Origin: Takashimella koratensis
Taxonomy: Eukaryota > Basidiomycota > Tremellomycetes > Trichosporonales > Tetragoniomycetaceae
DNA: 64,000 nt
Direction: 5' to 3'
NCBI GenBank assembly: GCA_003116875.1
Contig: BCKT01000010.1
Coordinates: forward strand, 372,001-436,000
Under the pieces are notes generated by a model. That model did not search any database, had not been told where the DNA came from, and saw only the letters and a list, made by a program, of their open reading frames with translations. The position numbers and the translations under genes are program-made. Within the stretch, counting starts at the first letter, position 1, and each line of letters begins with the position of its first letter. Positions 1-10,395 of this stretch are shown in pieces.

Positions 1-221
1 GAGGAATGGAGGTAGTGGTTTGCCAGGAAAGTTAAGAGGGAATATGGGGTCAATGAGTGGAGTAGACATTGTTGGGCTCTGATGCTGCCTCGAGTGCAAG
101 GAGGTGACGATGTTTGGAAGATCCATTGAGGTAGAACCTAACGCTGACCCTACTCTAGCTCCCAATCGTACGTCCAGCTCAACTTTTGTTCAAATCGCAG
201 CTTTCATACTAACATACGCAG

Positions 222-935
222 GGCGGATCCATTAAAGGCTCGACACTACAACACGGTGGTTTTGGCCTCCGTATTCTCGCGGCCACACGAATCACCGCCT
301 CCCAACTCTCTTCTTCCCTAGCTGCTGTCAAACGCAAGATCAAACCCGTCAAGGGTGCCGAGGTCCACCTTCGAGTCTTTCCGGATGTCCCTGTCTGCGT
401 GAAGGGGAACGAAACGCGTATGGGGAAAGGAAAGGGAGGGTTCGAGTATTGGGCGTGTAGAGTCCCCGCAGGGAGAGTGGTCTTTGAGGTAGCGGGAGGT
501 GGGATCAGGGAGGAGATTGCAAGGCAAGGTGAGTGAGACCGCAGAACTCGTAGAATACATGAGGGGTCGTCGGTCCGTCGGTCGGGTGGGAGCTTTGGTT
601 GGTGAAAATAAGCGTCGCTAATAATCATCACCTCATCCCCTATCCTGATACTTCATTGTATGTGTTCTACAGCACTCAAACTCGCTCAGGTCAAGCTCCC
701 AGTAGCATCTGAATTCATCACGGTCTCTTCACCTCCCCGACTTGGGTCCATTGCATCACACGACCTGACACCACCACCTGCTGCGCAGCCGGTTCCTGCG
801 CAATTGGCCGCGCTGGACGCCAAGGGTGAGGGAAAGGCGGTTGACGCGGTACTGGGTAGAGAGGAGAGACTCGTGCAGGATCTTGCGGCGGGGTTGGAGG
901 GGTTGAACCTCACGCAGGCAGAGGCGAGGGTGTAG
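222..935 (+). CDS. MRPL16: mitochondrial large-subunit ribosomal protein uL16 (3' part)
   Basis: Component of the mitochondrial 60S-type ribosomal subunit, located near the peptidyl-transferase centre and the tRNA corridor. Two exons are clear, 222-528 and 673-935, joined in phase across a GTGAGT...CTACAG intron. The translation shows the L16 signature GGSIKGSTL near the start of the visible part, then [20 protein letters not shown] and [17 protein letters not shown], followed by the usual [10 protein letters not shown] helix. The acceptor at 219-221 follows an ACTAAC branch site, so at least one further exon lies upstream. I could not resolve it in bases 1-167 or it is off the window. The tail after KLPVASEFI is a non-conserved extension of about 65 residues, typical of fungal mitochondrial forms. 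The 5' end is therefore partial. Confidence 0.85.
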
Positions 936-1757
936 GTGTTGAGGTGGACAGAGAGAGAAAGGGAGATAGAGTGGAAGGAGGCAGTAGGACATGGCAGTGG
1001 CCAGTATCTTGGACTACTCATATATGCATCTCAGCATTCACATGACCGGACATGTCGGCTTAGACATGCGGCCGAAAAGGACAGCATATCTCGCGTGGGG
1101 CATTGGGTCAGATTTGTGTACGGAAGGAGAGCAACGAGGCTGGCTGCAGGAGGTGCCTTGTGAGCCTTGACCCCGTTGTCTACTGTCCGATCCCCCGCCG
1201 ACGCGATTGGAAGGACAACGCCCAGATTGGAAACTCGACTTTGGATTGGAAAACACCATCTCTTGTCAATTGGCCATTCCCTCATCCCACCTTCCCAAGC
1301 TGTCTCCTGCTCGGCTGCCTCTGTCGTGCTCGTGCCCAGCCAGACCTAGGTCCGTCGGCTAGTCCGGTTGACGGAGTCTAAACGGCGCTCTTCCCCTAAC
1401 CTCACCCTTGGATTTTTTTTTTTTCGTTTCGGAACTCGTCGCAACTGGGTTTGACGAATGCATCGAATCCTCCGCTGCCGATTGGTCAATGGCCTCATCT
1501 GTCGGCCCGATCTGGGGACTGGGCAGACCGTGAAGCGGGGTTGAGAGGTGATGGAAAGGGTCGAGGTGGAGGGAACCCGGAATGCATTCTGTTCTGGGTA
1601 GGTCTGGCGTCGGGTAAAAAGTAAAGTCGATCCTTTTCTGTTGATACGATTCAATGCTTGCGACTCTCTGCCCATCGCATCCCACTCCACCCACCTACAC
1701 CTCCAATTCAAACCTCACTCTTATCCATTCACATCGTCGCCTCTCAACCCCCTCGCC
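936..1757. other. intergenic region upstream of ETF-QO
   Basis: About 820 bases between two same-strand genes. I see no coding exon here. It should hold the MRPL16 terminator and the ETF-QO promoter and 5' UTR. A T-run lies at about 1416-1425, and the last 100 bases before the ATG are rich in C and T, as is common for basidiomycete 5' UTRs. Confidence 0.5.
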
Positions 1758-4141
1758 ATGGCGCTGTCGACAACCGCCTCGAGGCTCGTAGGGACATCGT
1801 CCCGCACCACCTTCCACCTCCTGCGCACCACCACGCTCGCGTGCGCTGGGGCTCGACCCACCCTCCCTTCCCCGTCCGCCTCGACCTCCTCCTTCGCCAC
1901 CTTCCACCGCGCTGCCCAGGCCCCCTCCACCCGCCCTTCCTCTTCCCGCAGCTACGCGACCGAGGCTGAACCTCCCTTCAACCCAGATGAAGTCGAGCGC
2001 GCCTCTGACGAAGTCGATGTCTGCATCGTCGGCGGTGGCCCTGCGGGTCTATCCGCTGCGATTCGGCTCAAGCAGCTCGACACAACCGGTGACCTCCGCG
2101 TCGTCGTCCTTGAGAAAGGTGGCGAGCCCGGCGCTCATATCCTCTCTGGCGCAGTGATCGAGACACGAGCATTGGACGAGCTCTTACCCAACTGGAAAGA
2201 ACTTGGCGCGCCGCTCAACCAGCCTGCGACCTCGGACGCGATGAGATTCCTGACGACCACATCGTCCTTCCCGATGCCGCACCCGCCCCAGATGAACAAC
2301 AAGGGCAACTACATTGTCTCTCTCTCTCGAGTCACCGCTTGGCTCGCTGAACAGGCCGAAGCAGCCGGCGTCGAGGTCTACCCTGGGTTCGCGGGCGCCC
2401 GTGTTCTCTACACCGAGGACGGCAAGGGTGTCAAGGGGGTCGTCACCGGCGACGTCGGGCTGGACAAGGACGGCCAGCCGAAAGACTCGTACGAGCCTGG
2501 GATGGAGTTCCACGCCAAAGTCACCCTTATCGCAGAGGGAGCTCACGGTAGTCTCTCCCAGCAGATCCAAAAGAAATTCAACCTCCGCGAAGGGAAAGAC
2601 CCCCAGACCTATGGACTCGGCGTCAAGGAGGTCTGGAAGGTCAGGGATGAAGTGTACGAACCCGGGAAGATTGTACACACCCTTGGTTGGCCATTGGATT
2701 TCAAGACCTACGGAGGGAGCTGGTTGTACCATATGGAGGATAACATGGTCTCACTCGGTCTTGTCGTTGGTCTTGATTATGCCAACCCGTACCTGTCCCC
2801 GTTCAAGGAGTTCCAGGTGAGTCGAGCGTAGACCGCGGTGTAGATTGGTGCTGATTTGTCGCAGAGGATGAAACACCACCCGTTCTTCGCCAACATCCTC
2901 AAGGGAGGCGAATGTATCGCCTACGGTGCTCGAGCACTGAACGAGGGCGGATTCCAGTCGATCCCGAAACTCACTTTCCCAGGAGGCGCGCTCATCGGCT
3001 GTTCCGCGGGCTTCCTCAATGTCCCCAAGGTGGGCTCTTCTTTTTTTTTTTCACCTGATTGCCCACTAACACCGCACAGATCAAGGGCACACACAATGCG
3101 ATGAAATCGGGAATGCTCGCTGCCGAGACCGCCTACACCGCCGTCACTTCCGAAACCCCCTCCGAGTCAGAGTCTGTCGACATGTCGGGCTACCAAACGG
3201 CTATCGAGGGGTCGTGGATCTGGTCCGAGCTCAAAGAAGTTCGCAACCTCCGACCGTCTTTCCATAACCCTCTCGGCTTGTGGGGCGGGATGGCTTACTC
3301 CGGAGTCGACAGTCTCATCCTCAAAGGTCGTGTCCCCTGGACGTTCCGAAACTCTGTCGAGGACTATGCAGCGACCAAGCCCGCAAGCGAGTGTCAGCCG
3401 ATCGATTACCCAAAGCCCGACGGAGAGTTGTCGTTTGATATTCTCACCTCGGTGTCGAGGACGGGAACGAACCATGCCGAGAACCAACCAGTGCATCTGA
3501 GGTTGCCGAACGAGGAGGGAGCAAAGGCCAGGCACACCCAGAAGAACGTTATTGGTGAGTCCTAGAGGCTTCGGATGTGGGATTGGGGATATGGATGTGG
3601 TATTGACTGGTTGTTCAGAGTACGCAGGGTTGTTGGGCCGGGTCTGCCCAGCCGCAGTGTACGAGTACGCCGACGCAGAGGGTAACGAAGTCGACGCGGC
3701 TGGTAAGAAATTTGTCATCAACTCGCAGAATTGCATTCACGTGAGTAGTCTACTACGCTTCCTTGGCAGACTGTATCAGAATAGATAGTCTCGAGCTACG
3801 TTGCTGATATAAGAAAGTGCAAGACTTGCTCGATCAAGACACCGACACAAGATATCACCTGGTGTGGTAAGTTCATCTCTGCTACTCTGCCTTCTTAACT
3901 CTCGCTCACGGTGTCTACAGTTCCCGAAGGCGGTGGCGGTCCCAAGTACAGTAAGTTTTGAGTTCTCCATCACTCCTTCCCCTCAATCATTTCAATCCCT
4001 CCATCTACACTGCCTCACAACCCCACCCCCTTCTTCCCCGCTATATACCCTTGGAAGCGATCGCGCAGGGATCTCCCCAATCTCCACAAAATACTAAGTC
4101 AAGAAAGAACCTCCGCTGACTTCATCTTAGCTATCACATGA
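1758..4141 (+). CDS. CIR2: electron transfer flavoprotein-ubiquinone oxidoreductase (ETF-QO)
   Basis: Inner-mitochondrial-membrane enzyme that passes electrons from ETF (fatty-acid and amino-acid dehydrogenases) to ubiquinone through FAD and a 4Fe-4S cluster. Exons: 1758-2816, 2865-3029, 3080-3554, 3619-3740, 3818-3866, 3921-3950 and 4131-4141, giving 636 residues. The first 70 or so residues are Arg/Ser/Thr-rich with no acidic stretch, as in a mitochondrial presequence. The FAD-binding motif [14 protein letters not shown] lies near residues 87-100. The cluster ligands are C576, C605, C608 and C611 (GRVCPAAV and QNCIHCKTC), with the family spacing. The end could instead be read through at 3961 (KYSKF, same length). 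I prefer a final 11-base exon giving GPKYTIT because a GCTGAC branch site and TTAG acceptor precede it at 4116-4130. Family length and content are normal. Confidence 0.93.
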
Positions 4142-7032
4142 TGTATATCCCAAATACGTTGAGGGAGCCAAATCGTACCTGTTTGAATCATACCTTTCTG
4201 CACGCGTAAAACCGGTGTACCTAAAACCGGTGTACCAACGCACTGATCCTTGCAGATAGATCGCTTTTCCCATCTCCCTACTGAAACACTGACTTGGTCG
4301 TACTGATTGTCCCAAGGCTGATCCAACTCCTCTGAATGCGCATCTTGCTTGATTGACTGATTGGTGTCCTTCCCTTGCATCCCCTGCTGTATGATCGTCA
4401 ACGAGTCAAAGGAAACCTCCCGCTTTTAGTTCGATCACCCACTCACTTCCTTTAGTCAAAACTCCCTTTCTCCACTTTCAATGTTCTATCCCTTCAAGAT
4501 CTTTTTTTGCAAATCCCTCTGCGGTCTTACCGGTTCTTTTTCTTCATATTTTATCCTTCCCTCCTTCCTTCCTTCCTCCCTTCCTCCCTTGCTTACGCCT
4601 GCTCGACATGCCTTCCTTTTGAAGTCCTGCGTGACTCTCAACCGCGCCCTGCTTCATCCGTCATCTTCTCCTTTCATCTCTTCATCTAGACCAAACCAGC
4701 ACAAAATACAATGGAAGGGATGGCCATGGCTAGATACCCAGGCCTCGGCCCGGTCTGTCTCTGGTTCACCTTCTACCCCTGTTCACCCCTTCCACTCCTT
4801 CCCCGAGACCACGGGCACGTGCTTGCTCCTCTTCCCCTCACGCCTCGCCCCTCACCCCTCACCCCCTGTCTGACCTCTCACATCTCACTTCTCACTGTCC
4901 TGCGCCAACCGCGTGTCTGAACCTGACCGTCTGTCTTCCTTTCTCTACACCCTACCATCCCTAGGTCCCTTGGACCGAACATCACACCACATCAGCAGCA
5001 ATAGACCCGCACGCGCCTCGCGGGGTACGCAGGACGCAGGGACCTTGCTTCGATAGCTTGGGTACGGGTATAAAGGAGTGTCCTCGGCGTTTGGAAGGTC
5101 TCGCAGGGGGAGGAATTCGGGGCGAAGGAGGGTCCCGGGGGGGGGGGGGGGGGGNNNNNNNNNNNNNNNNNNNNNNNNNNNNNNNNNNNNNNNNNNNNNN
5201 NNNNNNNNNNNNNNNNNNNNNNNNNNNNNNNNNNNNNNNNNNNNNNNNNNNNNNNNNNNNNNNNNNNNNNNNNNNNNNNNNNNNNNNNNNNNNNNNNNNN
5301 NNNNNNNNNNNNNNNNNNNNNNNNNNNNNNNNNNNNNNNNNNNNNNNNNNNNNNNNNNNNNNNNNNNNNNNNNNNNNNNNNNNNNNNNNNNNNNNNNNNN
5401 NNNNNNNNNNNNNNNNNNNNNNNNNNNNNCTCCTCCTCCCCTCCCCCTCCTCCTCCCCTCCCCCTCCTCCTCCTCGCTCGTACCACCGGGCACGGGGATC
5501 CCCAGCCCAAGTCTGAAACACTTCTCAATCTCTAGAAAAAGCGACAAGGCGAATCTGGGGGTAAGAGGGCACAGCCCAAAGAAGAAGAAAAGAAACAAGG
5601 GGCCAAAACGGGGGAATCACGCCTCACGCCTTGAGAAGGAAGGAGGACGATGCGATCCGCGCGTTATTGATCGGGTCGTCGATCTGCTTAAACGCGATCG
5701 TAAGGTCACCCCCTGGTCCCCCCACCCCTTCTCTACACCCCTTGTTCTCCTCGACTCCGACTTGTTGGTCCGGATAACTTCAGTTTTGGGATATATCACC
5801 CACCAAACCCCCCACACCTCACGTCAGCTCCCTCAAGATTGGCTCGCCCGCGACCCCACCACTCCGACCAGACAACGTCGCAAATTCCCGTTTTCGCATC
5901 GTCACGTCGGTTAAACATCTGGTCCTCACTCTGCTCTCACCACTTAGATCCGCCTATCTTGCTAGAGCTCCCATTCCAAACTCGCCGAATCCGACCTGTT
6001 CACCTCGGCGCGGTCTGTCATTTCGGTGTTCTCGAACGTAGACTTCAGTGTCCCGACGACTCACCACTTTCAACTCTACCCCTATCCACTCCCAACGTGT
6101 GGACCTCGACCCACGACTGACAACTTACGACCCCGGTCAGCCGCGACTCTTACCCGTCTCACTGGCCTTCGCGCTCCACCCCACCCGGACCCGCTCTCTC
6201 CCTCTCATCCGCTCCACCCACCCTCCCTCCCTCCATCCCTCGTCTCGCTCCTTTCACCCTACCTCTCCCACCTTGCCGAGCACGTCACCGCGGTAATCCG
6301 AGTCCACCTCACCCGAACGTAAAAGGAGCGACCTAAAAACGAGTGCTCAACCACACTATCGGCCAAGCTCGCGCTCGCGCTCTTGCTCCTGCACGTGCAC
6401 TTGGTCTCACGCCGCGCCACGATCACTGGCTCACCCACGCGACCCCTGCCCACCCTACTGCGCATACACGCAGACTCTGGTTCACTCATCGTCGTGCGCC
6501 GACAAGTCGCCTTCGAAACGCATTGCACAGTGGACTTTGCTTGACCGCCCCGGGCCGAGCTGGGATAGCAGTCGTCAACTGCCACAAGTACGCGTTATCG
6601 AAGACGCGTACACACCACCACAACACCCCCCCCCCCCCCCCCCCCCTCCATTCTGTTGATAGTCGGCTCGCTCGTCTCCACCTAGATCTTCCGTAACGAC
6701 TTGACTGAACACCTCGTCCCGCTTCAATCCCGTTTCGCTTTGGTTTTTTGCTCTCCCGACAAGTGAATACCGACTACCTCTCGTTTCGGCCTTGTCTCTC
6801 ACTCCTCATTCAGCTCACCGACGACTTGATCGCCGCTCTCGCCCACCATCTTGAAGTTCCCGACCCGATCGGCTCTTTCTTCACCCTGTCTTTGGGCATA
6901 TAAGCCTCCCCTCACTTCCGCCTTCACCCCTCTCCTTACCACTTTCACTCAATCCGTTTAACCCAACTCCTCACTCCGTTTACTCAAACGATCCAGCCCA
7001 CTCATCCAACTGGACCCACACCACTCATCACC
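4142..7032. other. gene-poor, pyrimidine-rich region with assembly gap
   Basis: About 2.9 kb with no convincing gene. The + strand is strongly C/T-rich, with TTCC-type runs at about 4555-4600, a poly-C run at about 6627-6646 and many CACC/CTCC tracts. Open frames here are low-complexity Pro/Ser/Leu strings caused by composition. The stretch just before 7033 probably includes the promoter and a long 5' leader of the small gene that starts there. A long non-coding RNA is possible but nothing in the sequence proves it. Confidence 0.4.
5155..5429. other. assembly gap (275 Ns)
   Basis: A run of Ns, entered from a poly-G tract (5138-5154) and left into CTCCTCCTCCCC-type pyrimidine repeats (5430-5475). 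The flanks suggest that sequencing failed on a G/C homopolymer or simple repeat. The true length of the gap is unknown, and frames running through it are meaningless. Confidence 0.98.
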
Positions 7033-7620
7033 ATGTTCGCCTCGCCTTACCCTATGGGCCACTTCTCCGTGCACCAGCAAAAGACGGCAGCGATCACTCT
7101 CGCAGCTGTCCAGATGGACTTGGCGCGTCAGAAACTTGGTCCACCCATGGCTGAGACCTACCTCGACTGTCTGAACAAGTACGTCCAACTTGGACCAACT
7201 ATCTCCAACTTCCCCATCACCTATGAATCTGTTTATGGAGGCGAGTGAAAAGTGGCTGACGTGATGATTCTAGGATGCTCGAACCCCTCGCGATACTACA
7301 GGGAATGGCAGGGTTGAGGACTTGGTTACGTGAAGTTCAAGTACTCATGACACTTCTCAAACAACGCTCGTTCAGTGGTGTACCCTTGTAAGTCGCGTAT
7401 CTGCTGCGAGAGGTACTTGGCACGGTCAGCTGATATGTGTGGCAGGATGCCGAGAGAGAGACAAGTCTTGCAGTGGTACTCTGCTCGATGGAGAGAACTC
7501 CGAGGTGGTCCGGTAAGTCCAACTTTACCCATCCCCAGTGCCACATCCTTCACTCCAACACTCTAGTTTGTTCAACCCATCGTGTCCACCTCAACCTCCA
7601 GATCTCCAAATGACGCCTAG
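7033..7620 (+). CDS. small spliced protein of unknown function (126 aa)
   Basis: I do not recognise this protein. Four exons, 7033-7178, 7274-7387, 7446-7512 and 7567-7620, join in frame. Each junction has a standard donor (GTACGT, GTAAGT, GTAAGT), and two acceptors follow GCTGAC/GCTGAT branch sites. The product starts MFASPYPMGHF and is largely helical and leucine-rich, with conserved-looking stretches TYLDCLNKMLEPLAIL and RERQVLQWYSARWREL. The C-terminal 18 residues are Ser/Thr/Pro-rich. No signal peptide or membrane segment is evident. The match of three introns to one frame is the main reason to accept it as real. It is isolated from other genes by pyrimidine-rich DNA on both sides. Confidence 0.6.
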
Positions 7621-8495
7621 AAGAACCACGCAGACATGATCACTAACATGGGCAGTGCGACATGGGTCGACCCGAGGCGCAGGTCGTGTTGATTGCGTTG
7701 GGCGAGTTGTCCATGTTCTGAACCAAACCACGAAACAGGACCAGGACCAGTCGCCACACCGAGCATGACAAAAGTTTTCAAACACGCATCGTCATTTGCA
7801 CATATCATTGCTCTGCGAGCATTACTCACGACACAGATTGTACCGGACACCATCGCAAGCACACTACGTCCACTGCACTTGAACCTTCCAACCATTCACC
7901 TCACACTACCCCCCACGCCACAATTGTCTTGTCTACACTGCACTCTGCACTCTGCACCACACCGACTCGCACATGAGCAGCGCTCTTGTCACTTGCACAT
8001 TGTACACACCGCATCGTCTCATCTCGTCTCTGCATAGGCATGTACAGGATTGTGTAAAATGTCATGATCATTTTCGTCTCCGTCTCCGACTGTCCCTACT
8101 GCTCCTCCTCCATCCTCTCGCCCCCCGTCCCTTCTTTGTCCTCCCTGCTCTCCCCCCTATCATCATCGTCGTCGCACACCAAGTCCCAGGCTATTGAAAC
8201 GTCCCGGGACTACCAACTCGCCGAGGTGTGCTGCTCCCGCTTACACTAACAGGCCGGGCCTTGGTTGATGCTCGTCTGAACACTCCACCCCCAGTCGCTG
8301 CTTGTGCTGTCTTGGCCTTTGCCGCGTTCGAGATGAGTTCCGAGATCATTCCGTTGCTAAGGGAGGAATATCAGAGACCATTGACGAAAGTGTATACGGA
8401 GAGAGTACAAGCTCAGCCAAGAGAGTGGGTTGAGACTGTGGATCGCTAGAAGAGTGGGGAGTGGGCCGGGGTTTGATTTTTCATATGAAAACTCA
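7621..8495. other. pyrimidine-rich region with a possible unassigned terminal exon
   Basis: Mostly C/T-rich DNA between the small gene and the convergent Laa2-like gene. A plausible last exon lies at about 8252-8449 on the + strand. It follows a TTACACTAACAG branch/acceptor and encodes about 65 residues ending in REEYQRPLTKVYTERVQ and VETVDR before a stop. I could not connect it to upstream exons with a clean donor, so I do not call a gene. It may be the 3' end of an unrecognised spliced gene or transcript. Confidence 0.3.
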
Positions 8496-10172
8496 CTAGG
8501 TAGCGGAATCGTGTAGCTGCGCATCCTTGAGTTGAAGGTACCATGCCAATTGGGCAGAGGCTTGTGCCGAGATTGACGCGAGTTGCTCTTGTATAGCTTG
8601 AAGTCGAGCCAATGGTAATAGCGATAATTGATCTGTAATCACAAGTTAGTCAGAGAGCCAAGGGCAAAGTAACGACACCAGATAGACAGGAGTTCTTTCC
8701 AATTCGGGATGGTGGGGCAAGGTACTGAGGGTTTTGACTCACCCTCTTCCATCCCACACAACTCCTCAGCCTTGTCCATCTCGAAATCAGGCTTCACCCC
8801 CAGCCCATGTCTAGCTTCTGTACTCTTCCCCACCCCACCTGCTGCACCCGCCGTACTTGCTCCACCCGCAGCTGCGCTCATACTCATCGATACTCTTGGA
8901 CCCGCGCTGACCGGCCCTGCGACGGGCGAGGAGTCGCGGAGTTTGAGTTTGCCCTTGAATGACGCGCCGTCGATCGAGGCAGGACGAAGAGGAACAGGAG
9001 GTGGGGGCATGGTCGTTATCCGGAGAGGAGGTAGGGCGGAGAGCCGGTGTGATTCGACCTGGAAAGGGTTTAGTATGTGTGATATGGGAGTAGAGAATGG
9101 TGGGATGATAGGAGTTGGAAGAAGGAGAAGAGAGACAGGGGGCAAAGCTAACCTCGTCGAGGTTGACAGGGACACCCATGGATATCAAGTGTTCTCGCCG
9201 TGATCGGGACCGTGTCCAATCGAGGGGTTTCAGCATCGGTGCAGTTGTTAGCTGTGCGTAAACGTCTCGGCTGCGTAAAGAAGCAACTATCAGCGTCCAC
9301 AGTGCTTAACACGCTCCAAAGCGATGAGGTTGTGTTGCCCTCATGCGCAAAAGAACTCACCTCGACTCGGCAGGCATGACCTGCCCCAATCCACCAGTCA
9401 TCCGGGGAGGCTCGTCAGTGAGTTCCCCGTCTCCACTAGACTCGGCAGTAAGGGGCTGGAGGATATCGATAACCTGAGCGAGAATCTCGCCCCTCGGCGG
9501 AACAGGTCGAAGCGACAGCGCGCGCTGACGTCGACAAAGAAGCACAGAAGAGTCAATGCACGATACTTTTGGTTGAGACGACAGGTTTCCCTTAAATCTA
9601 GGAATCTCTACCAGGGACGGGTCGACTACGAAGCCGTATCATGGATGAGGACTCACGAATGCTTCCACAGGAAGCGGCGGTACGACGTTTGTTGGCGACT
9701 CCACCAAAGCCCCTCCCACAACCTCGTCCCCAGCTTCGAAATCACCAAAGTCTCCAAACCCATCATCGTCGCCTGTCTCCACAGTTGTGCCTACGGCCCC
9801 GCTATCTGGCGCTTGGTCGAAATCGTCAAAGTCGTCGAAATCGTCCCCGCCTCCTGCTCCACTCTCTACACCTGCTTCAATGGCGTCTCCCTCTTCCACT
9901 CTAGCCTCTTCAGAGACATCTTCAACAGCTTTGGCGGGTTCACTTGCGCTTCCACTGCCGGTCGCTTCGTCATTGTCGAGGTGTCCGTTACTCGTCTCGG
10001 TCGCGGAAGGAGGGTCGGGGATATCGGGGTCGGCAGTGATCACCTCTGTAGCAAGTTTAGAGCTGCTCGCGGCGGGGACAGTAGTCTCTGTCTCGGCATG
10101 GGGTGCGGTAGTGGCAGCGGCCTCTGACGGGGGTCGAGGAGAAGGCGGCGCGTTTGCCCAGGGGTCCTCCAT
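8496..10172 (-). CDS. Laa2-like AP-1 accessory protein (DUF5102 type)
   Basis: Exons, from the start: 9657-10172, 9361-9524, 9153-9270, 8743-9058 and 8496-8632, giving 416 residues. The N-terminal third is acidic and disordered, with repeated phenylalanine-acidic motifs (DDFDDFDDFD, then GFGDFGDFEAGD). Such FGDF-type motifs bind the ear domain of the AP-1 gamma adaptin. The middle holds DWTRSRSRREHLISMGVPVN followed by LDE, the block I associate with the yeast Laa2 (YBL010C) family. The C-terminus is a short amphipathic helix (EEDQLSLLPLARLQAIQEQL) and a coiled stretch. In yeast, Laa2 works with Laa1 to hold AP-1 on trans-Golgi and endosomal membranes. The start lies 223 bases from the divergent glucosidase II beta gene, so the two may share a promoter. 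The last intron (8633-8742) was chosen because it restores EEDQLSLL; reading through gives a non-conserved tail. The family call rests on memory of the motif, not on an alignment. Confidence 0.65.
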
Positions 10173-10395
10173 GATGGTTGTAGATGTGGATGAGTGACGG
10201 AGCAATGGACAGTGGTGAAGGATGGGGACCCAGGGCGCGTGCTGACCATGGCCCGGGTACCACGTGACCACCGTGGGAAAGTGAAAAGGAGATCGGCTGG
10301 GTCGTCTGTCTGTCTCCACGGACACCTCGACACGACACCACTCGACCGTATCTGTGCCTTCTCTAGGTCTAGATATATCACCATCGCTCAAAGCC

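Noticed and set aside
1..221. Upstream exons of MRPL16
   Set aside because: Several candidate donors and acceptors exist, but none gives the expected N-terminal L16 sequence in frame.
3951..3961. Alternative ETF-QO end by reading through the last intron (KYSKF)
   Set aside because: It gives the same length, but the spliced end KYTIT has a good donor, branch site and acceptor. It remains possible.
4945..5914. Several long open frames across the run of Ns
   Set aside because: They exist only because Ns contain no stop codons; the flanks are low-complexity.
9324..10197. Long + strand frames opposite the Laa2-like gene
   Set aside because: Shadows of the minus-strand exons; no splice or domain support, while the minus frame has the FGDF and GVPVN motifs.
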